Shown here: positions 26,613 to 36,308 of the stretch, in pieces
Position numbering within the stretch: the stretch's first letter is position 1
Layout of the letters: each line of letters starts with the position of its first letter
NCBI RefSeq assembly: GCF_016481275.1
Contig: NZ_JAEMNW010000003.1
Span: 682,001 to 746,000, forward strand
Source: Antrihabitans auranticaus
GTDB lineage: Bacteria; Actinomycetota; Actinomycetes; Mycobacteriales; Mycobacteriaceae
Length of the DNA stretch: 64,000 nucleotides
Reading direction: 5' to 3'
The notes under the pieces: generated by a model
The model's input: only the letters and a program-made list of their open reading frames with translations
Database searches by the model: none
Told to the model about the DNA's origin: nothing
Program-made: the position numbers and the translations under genes

Positions 26613-26984
26613 TCACTCTCTGCCCGGGATGTGCTGAATCGCCCAGGTATTGCCATCGGGGTCGCTGAAGAACACGAAGTTTCCCCACGGATAGCGTTCG
26701 ACCTCGCTTACCTCGACACCCCGTCCGGCGAGTTCGGCTCGCGCGGCGTCGATATCGGGGACCACGATCTGCATGCCCCGCACCGAGCCCGGCGCGGCAT
26801 CCGACAGTCCGGTGCCGATCGATATGGAACAGGCCGATCCCGGCGGCGTCAGCTGTACGAAGCGAACGTCGTCGCTGACCTGATGGTCGTGGTCGGCGAC
26901 GAAACCGACCTTCTCCGTGTAGAACGCCTTAGCGCGGTCGACGTCCGAGACGGGCACCGAGATCAGTTCGAGTTTCCAGTCCAT
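26613..26984 (-). CDS. VOC (glyoxalase-like) family protein
   Basis: A 123-aa single-domain VOC protein (KLELISVPVSDVDRAKAFYTEKVGF ... RGMQIVVPDIDAARAELAGRGVEVSEVERYPWGNFVFFSDPDGNTWAIQHI). The FSDPDGNTW ending is the canonical last metal-site strand of the fold. Enzymatic or ligand-binding role unknown. The ATG at 26984 is behind GGGGAG. It is divergent from an MFS exporter gene over a 143-bp region dense with repeats, which suggests joint regulation. Confidence 0.88.
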   Translation of the reverse strand: MDWKLELISVPVSDVDRAKAFYTEKVGFVADHDHQVSDDVRFVQLTPPGSACSISIGTGLSDAAPGSVRGMQIVVPDIDAARAELAGRGVEVSEVERYPWGNFVFFSDPDGNTWAIQHIPGRE

Positions 26985-27011
26985 TGCAGAGCTCCCCTCA
27001 GCTGCGTGTGA

Positions 27012-27098
27012 AATTGCGGTGTCCCAATTGCGGTGTTCGACAGTTGTGCGAGTGTCCAACTTGTCGTGATCAGACTAAAGGGACGGTCCGACAAGTTG
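27012..27098. repeat. Repeat-rich divergent promoter region (VOC / MFS)
   Basis: AATTGCGGTGT occurs twice, at 27012-27022 and 27026-27036. Further on CAACTTGTCG (27057-27066) and CGACAAGTTG (27089-27098) are perfect reverse complements 22 bp apart, and a partial third copy, CGACAGTTG, lies between the two sets. The arrangement suggests binding sites for one or two regulators controlling the two divergent genes. Confidence 0.5.
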
Positions 27099-27127
27099 TG
27101 GTGACTCCGGGCGTAGATTTGGAGGCC

Positions 27128-28609
27128 GTGGTCACCGCACAGCCGCCGACGGGAACGCTCCCGCGTCTGAGCTCGGCATCGGGGCGCTGGATAGTCGCCG
27201 CGACCGTGCTCGGTTCCTCGGTGGCGATGCTCGACGGTACCGTCGTCAACATCGCGCTGCCCAGGATCGGCGAGGCCCTCGATGCCGATGTCGCAGGCCT
27301 GCAATGGACCCTCAGTGGCTACACACTCACGCTCGCTTCGTTCATTCTCCTGGGCGGCGCGCTCGGCGACAGGCTCGGGCGGCGCAAAGTATTCGTCTGG
27401 GGCACTATCGGATTCGCCATCGCATCCATGCTTTGCGGTCTTGCCTGGAACATCGAAGTGCTCGTCGCAGCCCGGATTCTGCAGGGCATTGCGGGAGCGC
27501 TGTTGACGCCCGGCAGCCTGGCACTGATCTCGGCCTCGATCGATCGGGAAGATCGCGGAGCGGCGATCGGAATCTGGTCGGGTCTCGGCGGTGTGGCGGG
27601 CGCAATCGGTCCGCTGCTAGGCGGCGCACTGGTCGAGGTCGCCGGTTGGCGATCCGTCTTCTTCCTCAATTTGCCGTTGTGCGTCGCGGTCGTACTGGTG
27701 GCGATTCGCCATGTGCCGGAGAGCAAAGATCCGAACCCACCCGGAAAGCTCGACATGCTCGGTGCGCTCGTCGTCGCACTCGGCCTCGGCGCACTGACAT
27801 ACGGGCTGATCGACGCGGCAATCGCGTACTCGGCACTCGGCCTTGTGCTGCTTATCGGTTTCGTCGTTATCGAGCTGCGCAGCGACCACCCACTGGTGCC
27901 GCCGCGCCTGTTCGCCTCGCGCATCTTTCTCGCAGCGAACCTCGTCACCTTTGCCGTGTACGCGGCGCTCGGCGGGGTGTTCTTCCTACTGTTGCTGCAG
28001 TTGCAATTGGTCGCGGGTTACACGCCGCTTGCCTCTGGTGTCGCCACGATCCCGATCACGCTGCTGATGCTCGCGTTGTCGGCTCGTGCCGGGCGTTGGG
28101 GCCAGCGCGTCGGACCACGGATGCCGATGACGATCGGACCAGTGGTCGCCGCGGTCGGCCTGTTGCTCATGCTCCGGATCGACACCGACGCGTCCTACTG
28201 GCTCGATGTGCTGCCGGGCATCGTCGTCTTCGGTCTCGGTCTTTCGATACTTGTGGCGCCTTTGACCGGCGCGGTACTCGGCTCGGTGCCCACTGCGGAA
28301 GCCGGTATCGCATCCGGCGTCAACAACGCTGTGGCACGAACAAGCCAGCTCCTGGCTGTCGCTGCCCTCCCCGGTCTCGCGGGCCTGACCGGGTCGGCAT
28401 TCGGTGACACTGACCAGTTCGCCCACGGATTCCGGGTCGCGATGATGATCTGCGTGGGACTGTTGCTGCTAGGCGGAGCCCTGGCAGCGACCATGATCAA
28501 GAAGCCCACACGCGAAGAAGTGCCCGATTGCGTCGATTGCAAACCGCACTGCGGCATCAACGGTCCAGCGATTCAGCCCCGCTCGACCCTGACCGAAGGA
28601 GTTCGATGA
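27128..28609 (+). CDS. MFS transporter, DHA2 (EmrB/QacA) family
   Basis: A 493-aa protein with about 14 membrane helices, typical of the DHA2 drug:H+ antiporters. Motif A is present ([17 protein letters not shown]), preceded by motif D1-like [14 protein letters not shown], with motif C in helix 5 ([19 protein letters not shown]). It should export a hydrophobic or cationic compound. The C-terminal cytoplasmic tail carries an unusual Cys/His cluster, CVDCKPHC. The start at GTG 27128 is only two bases from GGAGG, so it is uncertain; the frame is open back to 26984, but the upstream part is Cys-rich and not membrane-like. The stop overlaps the ilvD start (ATGA). Confidence 0.88.
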   Translation: MVTAQPPTGTLPRLSSASGRWIVAATVLGSSVAMLDGTVVNIALPRIGEALDADVAGLQWTLSGYTLTLASFILLGGALGDRLGRRKVFVWGTIGFAIASMLCGLAWNIEVLVAARILQGIAGALLTPGSLALISASIDREDRGAAIGIWSGLGGVAGAIGPLLGGALVEVAGWRSVFFLNLPLCVAVVLVAIRHVPESKDPNPPGKLDMLGALVVALGLGALTYGLIDAAIAYSALGLVLLIGFVVIELRSDHPLVPPRLFASRIFLAANLVTFAVYAALGGVFFLLLLQLQLVAGYTPLASGVATIPITLLMLALSARAGRWGQRVGPRMPMTIGPVVAAVGLLLMLRIDTDASYWLDVLPGIVVFGLGLSILVAPLTGAVLGSVPTAEAGIASGVNNAVARTSQLLAVAALPGLAGLTGSAFGDTDQFAHGFRVAMMICVGLLLLGGALAATMIKKPTREEVPDCVDCKPHCGINGPAIQPRSTLTEGVR

Positions 28610-30309
28610 CCACCACAGGCCAGCCCGATATCAAACCGCGGAGTCGCGACGTCACAGATGGACTGGAAAAGGCCGCGGCCCGCGGCATGCTGCGTGCAGT
28701 GGGCATGGGCGACGCGGACTTTGCCAAGTCGCAGATCGGCGTCGCGTCGTCGTGGAACGAGATCACCCCGTGCAACCTTTCGCTGGACCGGTTGGCGAAG
28801 GCATGCAAGGACGGAGTTTTCGAAGGCGGCGGCTACCCGCTCGAATTCGGGACGATATCCGTCTCCGACGGCATATCGATGGGCCACGAAGGAATGCACT
28901 TCTCGCTCGTCTCACGAGAGGTTATCGCCGACAGCGTCGAGACGGTGATGATGGCCGAGCGACTGGACGGATCGGTGCTGCTGGCCGGCTGTGACAAGTC
29001 GTTGCCCGGAATGCTCATGGCGGCAGCGCGTCTCGACCTCGCGAGCGTCTTCCTCTACGCCGGATCGATTCTGCCGGGCATTGCGAAGATGTCCGACGGC
29101 ACCGAGAAGGAAGTCACGATCATCGACGCCTTCGAGGCCGTCGGGGCATGTGCTCGCGGACTGATCAGTCGCGCAGACGTCGACGCGATCGAACGCGCGA
29201 TCTGTCCGGGCGAAGGCGCCTGCGGCGGGATGTACACGGCAAACACGATGGCGAGCGCGGCCGAAGCGATGGGAATGTCGTTGCCGGGCAGCGCCGCACC
29301 ACCCGCGACGGATCGTCGCCGCGACGGATACGCTCGTCGTAGCGGTCAGGCGGTCGTCGAACTGCTTCGCCGCGGAATCACGGCCCGCGACATCATGACG
29401 AAAGAGGCCTTGGAGAACGCGATCGCGGTCGTCATGGCCTTCGGCGGATCGACGAACGCGGTACTCCACCTGCTCGCGATCGCGCACGAAGCGGAAGTCG
29501 CTCTCACCCTCGACGACTTCGCGCGGATCGGTGCGAAGGTGCCGCACCTCGCCGACGTGAAACCGTTCGGCCGCCATGTCATGACCGATATCGACCGCAT
29601 CGGCGGCGTGCCAGTGATGATGAAGGCACTGCTCGATGCAGGACTGCTGAATGGTGACTGTCTGACGGTCACCGGCAAGACCGTCGCGGAAAACCTCGCC
29701 GATATTGCGCCGCCCGACCCGGACGGAAAGGTGCTCCGAGCACTGTCGGAGCCGATCCATCCGACCGGCGGCATCACGATCCTGCGCGGTTCGCTGGCGC
29801 CGGGCGGCGCTGTCGTGAAGTCCGCCGGTTTCGACTCGAGCGTATTCACCGGGACCGCACGCGTTTTCGACCGCGAACGGGCGGCAATGGATGCACTCGA
29901 GGACGGCACGATCACGAACGGCGACGTGGTCGTCATCCGCTACGAGGGTCCCAAGGGCGGGCCGGGAATGCGCGAAATGCTGGCCATCACGGCAGCGATC
30001 AAGGGTGCCGGCCTCGGAAAGGATGTGCTGTTACTGACGGACGGCCGGTTCTCGGGCGGCACGACCGGACTGTGCGTCGGGCACGTTGCGCCCGAAGCGG
30101 TCGACGGCGGACCGATCGCCTTCGTACGGGATGGTGACCAGATCGAACTCGACGTCGCAAACGGCACCTTGAACGTGCTCGTGGACGAGGCAGAAATCGC
30201 GAAGCGGAGGGAAGGATGGGCGCCCCTGCCGCCGCGCTACAACCGCGGCGTTCTCGCGAAGTACTCGAAACTGGTCGGCTCGGCGTCTTACGGGGCGGTC
30301 TGCGGCTAG
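28606..30309 (+). CDS. ilvD: Dihydroxy-acid dehydratase
   Basis: A 567-aa iron-sulfur enzyme that converts 2,3-dihydroxy-3-methylbutanoate (or pentanoate) to the 2-oxo acid in valine, isoleucine and pantothenate synthesis. Three cysteines expected to hold the cluster are visible in NEITPCN (Cys56), AGCDKSLPG (Cys129) and [16 protein letters not shown] (Cys206), with [12 protein letters not shown] near the C-terminus. The length is usual for actinobacteria. RBS GAAGGA; the ATG overlaps the MFS stop by 4 bp, so translation is coupled to the transporter. Other ilv genes are not nearby. Confidence 0.96.
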   Translation: MTTTGQPDIKPRSRDVTDGLEKAAARGMLRAVGMGDADFAKSQIGVASSWNEITPCNLSLDRLAKACKDGVFEGGGYPLEFGTISVSDGISMGHEGMHFSLVSREVIADSVETVMMAERLDGSVLLAGCDKSLPGMLMAAARLDLASVFLYAGSILPGIAKMSDGTEKEVTIIDAFEAVGACARGLISRADVDAIERAICPGEGACGGMYTANTMASAAEAMGMSLPGSAAPPATDRRRDGYARRSGQAVVELLRRGITARDIMTKEALENAIAVVMAFGGSTNAVLHLLAIAHEAEVALTLDDFARIGAKVPHLADVKPFGRHVMTDIDRIGGVPVMMKALLDAGLLNGDCLTVTGKTVAENLADIAPPDPDGKVLRALSEPIHPTGGITILRGSLAPGGAVVKSAGFDSSVFTGTARVFDRERAAMDALEDGTITNGDVVVIRYEGPKGGPGMREMLAITAAIKGAGLGKDVLLLTDGRFSGGTTGLCVGHVAPEAVDGGPIAFVRDGDQIELDVANGTLNVLVDEAEIAKRREGWAPLPPRYNRGVLAKYSKLVGSASYGAVCG

Positions 30310-30334
30310 CAGCAAAGCGGGGCAGAAAACAGTT

Positions 30335-30369
30335 CGGGCTCGATCGGCGGAATCCGCTGATCGAGCCCG
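30335..30369. terminator. Bidirectional stem-loop between ilvD and protease gene
   Basis: CGGGCTCGATCGGCGG (30335-30350) pairs with CCGCTGATCGAGCCCG (30354-30369) over 16 bp with one G-T wobble and a 3-nt loop. It lies between two convergent genes, 26 nt after the ilvD stop. No long T-tract follows, as is common for actinobacterial terminators. Confidence 0.75.
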
Positions 30370-30384
30370 AGTTCTGTAAGAAGG

Positions 30385-31041
30385 TCAGATAGGCCGGTAG
30401 CCAGCGCCGACGCCACCACGAGCATTGATGTCGTCGAGGATGGTCGTGATGTTCGTGCCGACCTCGGGACCGACACACGGTGCGAGGAGGTAGGCGTTGA
30501 CCATTCCGACGAGCGTGGAGCCGATGACGACCGGGGCACCGGAGTCGCCCTCGATCACGCACATCTGCGACCAGGTCTCGACGTTGGAACCGAAGATGTC
30601 ACCGTAGGCGAGCCCGCACGTGTTTCCGGTGGTGCGGCCTTCCTTGCACACGATGTTGGGGAACGCCGCCGGGAGGCCGATGCCGGTGATCGTGGCGTTG
30701 CCGACCCGGTTGACGGGTACGACCTTCGACCGGTCGAACTCGATGACCGCGTAGTCGAGTTCCTCGATCGACGAGGTGAAGCGGCCGATGACGCCGAGGC
30801 TTGTGTTGCTCTCCGCCTTCACCACGGATCCCGGGCCACCACAGTGGCCAGCGGTGATTCCGACGAGGCGGCCTGCGCCGTCGTTCCCGATCGTCGTCAG
30901 GGTGCATTCGAATTTGTCGTCGATGATGATGCCCGAGCCGCCGCCCATCACCGCAACGGGTGCGGCGGCTGCGATACCGGAACCGAGTAGGGTTGCGGCA
31001 GCGGCGAGCCCAGCTACAAGCAACACGAGTTTCTTGATCAA
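30385..31041 (-). CDS. Secreted trypsin-like serine protease (S1 family)
   Basis: A 218-aa exported protein. After a signal peptide (KLVLLVAGLAAAATLLGSGIAAAAP) the chymotrypsin-fold triad is readable: His66 in TAGHCG, Asp96 in ELDYAVIEF and Ser167 in GDSGAPVV. Cys46/Cys67 and Cys132/Cys142 are placed for disulfides. The compact domain with no long propeptide is like the small streptogrisin-like and mycobacterial Rv1815-type proteins. The start is TTG at 31041 with GGAGGG upstream; the longer frame has no signal sequence at its start. Substrate unknown. Confidence 0.85.
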   Translation of the reverse strand: MIKKLVLLVAGLAAAATLLGSGIAAAAPVAVMGGGSGIIIDDKFECTLTTIGNDGAGRLVGITAGHCGGPGSVVKAESNTSLGVIGRFTSSIEELDYAVIEFDRSKVVPVNRVGNATITGIGLPAAFPNIVCKEGRTTGNTCGLAYGDIFGSNVETWSQMCVIEGDSGAPVVIGSTLVGMVNAYLLAPCVGPEVGTNITTILDDINARGGVGAGYRPI

Positions 31042-31103
31042 TGTCCCTCCAGACGTCGCCCCGAACCATACCAACACGGTGCTGCGGGAGGGGCCGCGCC
31101 AAT

Positions 31104-31841
31104 CTAATCGGCAGAGCCTAACGCAGCAAGTGCAGCGCGCGCCTCCTCTAACTGTCGGTTCAGATCCGAGATGCGATTCGTTACAGCTGTCCGCGCGGCA
31201 GACAACACGGCGTCGACCGCATCGCGGGCTGTGCTGTCGTCCAATTCGGCGACGGCGCGCTCCACCGCTTCGGGCTTCACCGGATTTGCCTTGCCCGGTG
31301 GGCGAGGTCCGTAGGCGACGCTGACCGTCCAATTGTCTTCCGGCCCACCGTGAATCGTGACGAGCACGCCGTCCTGCAGTTTCTTGGGCACGCGCGCGGC
31401 ACCACGTTTCGGTTTGGGATCCGCAGGTGGGACCGGATCTGGGGTCGGGTCGGAAGGGCTTCGTTCGGCAGTCGGCGCAGGCTTCTGCGCCGGCGCAGGA
31501 GTTGTAGTCGGCACGGGCTTGGGTGCAGTCACCGGCTTGGCTACCGCTTTCGGTTGTGGCGCCGGCTTACGTTCCTGCTTGGGCGCCGGGGCGAGGCGGG
31601 TGAGTCGGATCTCGTCGAGCTCGAAAGGCAATTCGTCGTCGACTCCGCGCGGGCTGACGATCACCGTCGAACCGTCGATTCGGACGACGCGAGCCGAAGT
31701 CCCGGCTGGGAGGTCGAGGCTCGGCATCGGATCGCGTAGATAAACAGTCGCGCGCTTGCCGGAGGCAAGCGCGGCTTGCAGCGTGGCGACATCGTCAGGT
31801 GTCAGCGCTGCTTCGGTTCCCGACCGGCGACGGGGTGGCAT
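31104..31841 (-). CDS. Proline-rich conserved hypothetical protein (DUF6319-like)
   Basis: A 245-aa cytoplasmic-looking protein. The first 80 residues form a small folded unit (ALTPDDVATLQAALASGKRATVYLRD ... GTSARVVRIDGSTVIVSPRGVDDELPFELDEIRLTR), then follows a Pro/Ala/Lys linker (about 85-145) and a C-terminal part with KKLQDGVLVTIHGGPEDNWTVSVAYGPRPPGKANPVKPEAVERAV and a coiled coil (DAVDAVLSAARTAVTNRISDLNRQLEEARAALAAL). I associate it with the actinobacterial DUF6319 group from memory. The lysine-rich linker might contact nucleic acid. ATG 31841; divergent from the cyclase gene at 31942. Confidence 0.7.
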   Translation of the reverse strand: MPPRRRSGTEAALTPDDVATLQAALASGKRATVYLRDPMPSLDLPAGTSARVVRIDGSTVIVSPRGVDDELPFELDEIRLTRLAPAPKQERKPAPQPKAVAKPVTAPKPVPTTTPAPAQKPAPTAERSPSDPTPDPVPPADPKPKRGAARVPKKLQDGVLVTIHGGPEDNWTVSVAYGPRPPGKANPVKPEAVERAVAELDDSTARDAVDAVLSAARTAVTNRISDLNRQLEEARAALAALGSAD

Positions 31842-31941
31842 TTCACGAACCTCATTCTTCGGCGAACAATTTGTTGCCCACACCCTGGCACAACCGACCG
31901 ACATACGATGACCCCGCAGCCGACAGTGAGGGGAGCAACAC

Positions 31942-32952
31942 GTGAGCGAGCCGCAGGACCCGCCGGGCGGGTCTGGCGCCGGGAAGTGGTCGGCAGCCTT
32001 TGCCGCCGAGGTCGAGCCGGTTTTGTTAGGCGGCCCAGCGGAATACACGCTGGACGATGTCTGTGCACGGGTCGGGATCTCACGTTCGCGCGGCGGTCGC
32101 CTCTGGATGGCGCTCGGCTTCACTGTCGATCCGGACCCGAAGGCAGCAATGTTCACCGCCGCCGACGTCGACGCGTTCCAGGTGATGGCGGACCTGGTCG
32201 AGAAGGGAATCGTCGACGACCCAACCCAACTCGCGATCGCACGAACGCTCGGCCATTCGATGGCCCGGGTCGCGGAATGGCAGGTCGACGTGCTGAATGC
32301 GCATCTCGCGCAGCAGGCCGATCCGAAGGACGGCGAAGCGGTTGCCCGGCAAACCATCTCGTCGCTGCAAGAATTGCAGAACTATGCGTGGCGTCGGCAC
32401 CTCGCCGCCGCGGCCGACCGGTCGACCCACGATCTCGAGACCGACTCGGAGAACCGCACGCTCGCAGTGGGGTTCGCCGACATTGTCGGCTATACGCGGT
32501 TGACCCGTCATCTCGACACCGCCGAACTGGCAGCGCTGATCGAAACATTCGAGTCCGGCACCACCGAAACCATCACCGGCAACGGCGGCTGGGTCATCAA
32601 GAACGTCGGCGACGAAGTGATGTTCGCCGCCGAGCGTCCGGCCGATATCGCAGCGATCGCGTTCGGGCTCGCCGATCAGCGGATGGATCCCGAGCACGGC
32701 GACGTCGCGGTTCCGCCGCTGCGAATCGGTCTCTCCTACGGCCCGGTGCTGCAGCGGTTCGGCGATCTGTACGGTCCGGTGGTCAATATCGCCGCCCGGT
32801 TGACGGGTGTCGCCCGTCCGGGCACGATCCTCGTGGACTCAGGCCTCGCGTCGAAGCTCACGGAAGTGCCCGGAGCGCGGCTGGTTTCGCTTCGACCTGT
32901 TCGGGTGCGTGGTATCAGCCGACTGCGTGCCCATGTTCTGCGCCGGGATTGA
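31942..32952 (+). CDS. Class III adenylate cyclase with N-terminal regulatory domain
   Basis: A 336-aa soluble cyclase that should make cAMP. The C-terminal catalytic domain (about 172-336) has both metal aspartates (Asp180 in GFADIVGYT, Asp224 in KNVGDEVMF), the purine-selecting Lys220 and Asp275, and the transition-state pair Asn282/Arg286 in VVNIAARLT. All residues for activity are present, so a homodimer with two sites is expected. The N-terminal 165 residues (helical, YTLDDVCARVGISRSRGGRLWMALGF) resemble the pH-sensing autoinhibitory region of the mycobacterial Rv1264/Rv2212 type. GTG start with GGGGAG. It lies just upstream of the mce operon but 204 bp away. Confidence 0.9.
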   Translation: MSEPQDPPGGSGAGKWSAAFAAEVEPVLLGGPAEYTLDDVCARVGISRSRGGRLWMALGFTVDPDPKAAMFTAADVDAFQVMADLVEKGIVDDPTQLAIARTLGHSMARVAEWQVDVLNAHLAQQADPKDGEAVARQTISSLQELQNYAWRRHLAAAADRSTHDLETDSENRTLAVGFADIVGYTRLTRHLDTAELAALIETFESGTTETITGNGGWVIKNVGDEVMFAAERPADIAAIAFGLADQRMDPEHGDVAVPPLRIGLSYGPVLQRFGDLYGPVVNIAARLTGVARPGTILVDSGLASKLTEVPGARLVSLRPVRVRGISRLRAHVLRRD

Positions 32953-33156
32953 CACGCCGAGTTTGGTTAGGCGCGCCCGCGCAAGCATCGGTACTGGAAC
33001 AGTTCATGCGGAAGTATCCATGGACCGACAATCGCTGTGCTTTGATTTGACTCAGCTCACCCATGGGGCGTCGACGTGGCCCACGGCATAGTAGGGTGCG
33101 CTGCGTGGGTGCGCGAGTGCCTTGCTTACGTGTTCGTTTGAGGAAGTGAGGTTGTC

Positions 33157-34017
33157 GTGGTCGCGACGAAGGACCGGCGGGAGCCGAAGCAGTCGTCGGT
33201 CGCCTCCGCGGGGCGATGGGCCAAGGGGTACTACCAGGATCATCCGAAGCGCTCGCTAGAGACGTTCGGCCGCCAGATCAGCATGGGTGGCCAGGCGCTT
33301 TCCGAGCTGACGGTGGATATCTTCAAGCGGAAGTTCCCGTTCCAGGAATTCGTGAAGCAGTGCGCGTTCATGGCGAACGTCGCCGCTCTCCCAACGCTTC
33401 TCGTGGCTATCCCGATCGCCGTGACGGTGTCGATTCAGCTCGGCGCGATCGTCGGCCAGGTCGGTGCCACGTCGTTCCTCGGCGCTGCGAACGGTCTGGG
33501 AATCATCCGGCAGGGCGCGCCGCTGGTGACGTCGTTGATGATCGCCGGGGCGGTGGGGTCCGCCATTTGCGCGGACCTCGGCTCCCGAACTATTCGAGAA
33601 GAGATCGACGCCATGAAGGTCATGGGTGTCGATCCGATGCGGCGGCTCGTCGCACCCCGGCTTGCCGCGGCCATGCTGGTCAGCGTCCTGCTCTGCGGTT
33701 TCGTGGTGTTCGTCGGCTTCCTGATGGGCTACTTGTTCAACATCTTTGTGCAGGGCGGAGTTCCGGGCTCGTACGTTTCGACGTTCGCGGCATTCGCGGT
33801 GGCGAACGACCTGATAGTCGCGTTGCTGAAAGCTCTCATATTCGGGTTGCTGACGGCGATCATCGCCTGTGACTGCGGGCTGAACACCCGCGGCGGCCCG
33901 GGCGGTGTCGCCAACTCGGTGAACTCAGCGGTCGTCACGTCGGCGCTGATGCTCTTCGCGGTGAACATCATCCTCACCCAGATCTACAACACTCTCTTCC
34001 CGACAGAGTTGGTGTGA
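33157..34017 (+). CDS. yrbEA: Mce transporter permease YrbEA
   Basis: A 286-aa inner-membrane permease of the MlaE/YrbE family, one half of the channel of an Mce lipid importer. It has five or six hydrophobic helices and the conserved cytoplasmic coupling motif EEIDAMKVMGVDPMRRLVAPRLAA (about 148-171), which contacts the ATPase. First gene of an eight-gene operon. The N-terminal 60 residues are hydrophilic. GTG start behind GGAAGTGAGG. The 204-bp region upstream must hold the operon promoter; I could not find a convincing pair of hexamers there. Confidence 0.95.
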   Translation: MVATKDRREPKQSSVASAGRWAKGYYQDHPKRSLETFGRQISMGGQALSELTVDIFKRKFPFQEFVKQCAFMANVAALPTLLVAIPIAVTVSIQLGAIVGQVGATSFLGAANGLGIIRQGAPLVTSLMIAGAVGSAICADLGSRTIREEIDAMKVMGVDPMRRLVAPRLAAAMLVSVLLCGFVVFVGFLMGYLFNIFVQGGVPGSYVSTFAAFAVANDLIVALLKALIFGLLTAIIACDCGLNTRGGPGGVANSVNSAVVTSALMLFAVNIILTQIYNTLFPTELV

Positions 34018-34018
34018 T

Positions 34019-34882
34019 GTGACTACTACCTATGTACCTCCGCTACTACGGCCGCTGTATGCGCTCAAGAGCGCCGCGGGCGCGCCGAAGGGTCTTATCG
34101 CCAAAGCGGGACATCAGCTTTTCTTCCTGGTGAAGTCCATCGGCTCCATGCCGATCGCGGTGAAGCAGTACCCGAAGGAAGTGTGGCGACTGCTTTCCGA
34201 CGTCACGTGGGGTAACGGCTCGATCGTCGTCGGTGGCGGAACGATCGGCGTCATCATCATTCTGAGTGCGTTCGGTGGCATCACCGTCGGCCTGGAGGCC
34301 TTCACCGCGCTCGACCTCCTCGGTATGGGTCCGTTGACCGGCGGTGTTTCCGCGTTTGCAACGACCCGCGAGATCGGTCCGCTGCTGGCGGCCGCGGCCT
34401 TCGCGGCCCAGGCCGGTTGCCGATTCACCGCGCAACTCGGGTCCATGCGCATCGCCGAGGAGATCGACGCACTCGAGTCGGTGGCCATCCGGCCGCTGCC
34501 CTACCTCGTCAGCACGCGCATGATCGCGGCGATGATCGCGATCGTGCCGCTGTACTGCATCGGCCTGGCTGTCGCGTATCTGTCCTGCCGGGTGACTGTC
34601 ACGCTTGTCGGTGGCACCGCCGGCGGTACCTACATGCACTACTTCCACACGTTCTTGATCAGCACCGACCTCATCTATTCGCTAGGTAAGGCGATCATCT
34701 TCGTCGGTGTGGCGACGTTCATTCAGTGCTATTACGGCTTCTTCGCCTCGGGTGGTCCCGAAGGCGTGGGTGTGGCCGCGGGACGCGCCATCAAGATGGT
34801 GTTCATCATGGTCGTTTTCATGAATATGTTCCTGACACTTGCAATTTGGGGTATTGAGCCCGGCATCAGGATCTCGGGATGA
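34019..34882 (+). CDS. yrbEB: Mce transporter permease YrbEB
   Basis: A 287-aa second MlaE-type permease. The coupling motif is EEIDALESVAIRPLPYLVSTRMIA, more diverged than in YrbEA, as is usual for YrbEB proteins. The remaining helices (GSIVVGGGTIGVIIILSAFGGITVGLEAF, MIAAMIAIVPLYCIGLAVAYLSC) match the family. It starts with GTG one base after the YrbEA stop. The two permeases should form a heterodimer beneath the Mce protein tunnel. The ATPase (MceG/Mkl type) is not in this window and is probably shared by all Mce systems of the cell. Confidence 0.95.
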   Translation: MTTTYVPPLLRPLYALKSAAGAPKGLIAKAGHQLFFLVKSIGSMPIAVKQYPKEVWRLLSDVTWGNGSIVVGGGTIGVIIILSAFGGITVGLEAFTALDLLGMGPLTGGVSAFATTREIGPLLAAAAFAAQAGCRFTAQLGSMRIAEEIDALESVAIRPLPYLVSTRMIAAMIAIVPLYCIGLAVAYLSCRVTVTLVGGTAGGTYMHYFHTFLISTDLIYSLGKAIIFVGVATFIQCYYGFFASGGPEGVGVAAGRAIKMVFIMVVFMNMFLTLAIWGIEPGIRISG

Positions 34883-34892
34883 GGAACAAAGT

Positions 34893-36308
34893 ATGATCAT
34901 CGATCCGAGCGGACGCGGTCCGACAATGCGCCAGCTGGTGATTGCGGGCATCGTCTTTTTCGTAGTCGTTGCTCTTTTGCTCGGCCTACTGCTGCTTCGC
35001 TACACGGGCTATTTCAAGGACACCGTCGACATCGACGCGATCATGCATTCGACCGGTGACGGTCTGGATCCGAACGCCGACGTCAAGTTCCGTGGCGTCC
35101 TTGTCGGTTCGGTCGACGGCGTGAACATCGCGGCCAAGGGCGAGGAACAACGGGTCAAGATCCTGTTGAACCCCGACTACGCGAGCGATATCCCGGCGAA
35201 CGTGACGGCCCGAGTCGTTCCCAGCAACGTGTTCGCGGTGACGTCGATCGAACTCATCGATCCGAGCGATCCGGCGTCCGAAAAACTGTCCGCAGGCGAC
35301 GAAATCAAAGAGGACACGAGCAAGGAGTCCATCGCGCTGCAGACGACGCTGACCACGTTGCGGACGATTCTCGACGAGATCGATCCGGCGCGGCTCGGCA
35401 AGGTACTGACGACGTTGTCCCAGGGGCTGGACCCGTCCTACCGCGTAGCGGGCTCGTCCATCGAACGCCTCGACCGCCTGATCACCGCGATCGATACCGG
35501 TACTCCCACCGGCGAGGATCTGCTGAGCAACATGAGCGCGGGTATCGGCGCGCTGAACGAATCTGCGCCCGAACTGCTGAATGTTCTCGGTGAGGCCGTC
35601 ACGACGGCCCAGACGCTGACGAACAAGCAGGCGCAGTTCGAGGCCGTGCTCTTCGGTGGCGGTTTGACAGTCGACTCGCTGAACAGCCTGTTCGCGCGGA
35701 ACCCGGATGTGGGCAAGTCGCTCGTCGGAAACGGCGCAACGATCTTCGGTGCCCTCGGTTCGGATTCCGGCGCGATCGCAGGGTCGATCCCGAACCTCGC
35801 GAAGGCGCTCACGGGTGTCAACAGCGTCATCAAGCCGGGTCCGGGCCGGCCTCGCGACTACATCGAGCTCACGATTCAGGCGTCGTTCACCCCCTTCAAG
35901 CCCTACACGCAGGCTGATTGCCCGCGCTACGGCTCGATGGTCGGACCGAACTGCGCGACCGCGCCGGCCGTCGCCGATCCTGGCTTCCTGCCCCCGCAGC
36001 TGTGGCCGCGGCGGCTCGACTCCGCTGGACCCGCGCCTGTGATTGCGTTCCCACCCCTGCCGGGTGTGCCGAGCATGCCGCAGATCCCAGGGTTGCAGTT
36101 GCCGCCCGGAATCGAGATCCCCGGTGTGACAACCCCGGCCTCGACCCAGGTTCCAGGCGTGATTCCCGCGGCGTCCTACGTCGGTCCGGCCGCGGTGACC
36201 GCGGTGGTCGGCGAAAAGCCGGACTTCATGCAGATGCTCTTGCTCGGTTCCGCGTTGCGCGGAACTGCGCTGCAGGTCAACTCGACATCCGGAGGAGGTG
36301 AACGCTGA
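34893..36308 (+). CDS. mceA: Mce family protein MceA
   Basis: A 471-aa envelope protein with one N-terminal membrane helix (QLVIAGIVFFVVVALLLGLLLLRYTGYF), the Mce/MlaD beta-barrel domain (about 36-115: STGDGLDPNADVKFRGVLVGSVDGV), a long helical region, and a Pro-rich C-terminal tail (PPLPGVPSMPQIPGLQLPPGIEIPG). It should form part of a hexameric tunnel carrying lipid from the outer membrane. The ATG at 34893 starts 10 bp after YrbEB. Substrate not predictable: no sterol-degradation genes are nearby, which argues against a cholesterol-type Mce4 locus, though not conclusively. Confidence 0.93.
   Translation: MIIDPSGRGPTMRQLVIAGIVFFVVVALLLGLLLLRYTGYFKDTVDIDAIMHSTGDGLDPNADVKFRGVLVGSVDGVNIAAKGEEQRVKILLNPDYASDIPANVTARVVPSNVFAVTSIELIDPSDPASEKLSAGDEIKEDTSKESIALQTTLTTLRTILDEIDPARLGKVLTTLSQGLDPSYRVAGSSIERLDRLITAIDTGTPTGEDLLSNMSAGIGALNESAPELLNVLGEAVTTAQTLTNKQAQFEAVLFGGGLTVDSLNSLFARNPDVGKSLVGNGATIFGALGSDSGAIAGSIPNLAKALTGVNSVIKPGPGRPRDYIELTIQASFTPFKPYTQADCPRYGSMVGPNCATAPAVADPGFLPPQLWPRRLDSAGPAPVIAFPPLPGVPSMPQIPGLQLPPGIEIPGVTTPASTQVPGVIPAASYVGPAAVTAVVGEKPDFMQMLLLGSALRGTALQVNSTSGGGER

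Noticed and set aside
26984-27127. N-terminal extension of the DHA2 transporter with Cys-rich CPNCG and CECPTC motifs, suggesting a zinc finger
   Set aside because: The extension has no ribosome site, would start at the divergent VOC start and is encoded by the repeat-rich promoter region. The zinc-finger look comes from the repeated AATTGCGGTGT sequence.
32953-33156. Promoter hexamers for the mce operon
   Set aside because: TTGACT near 33048 and TAGGGT near 33089 exist but their spacing (about 35 bp) is wrong. No pair good enough to annotate.
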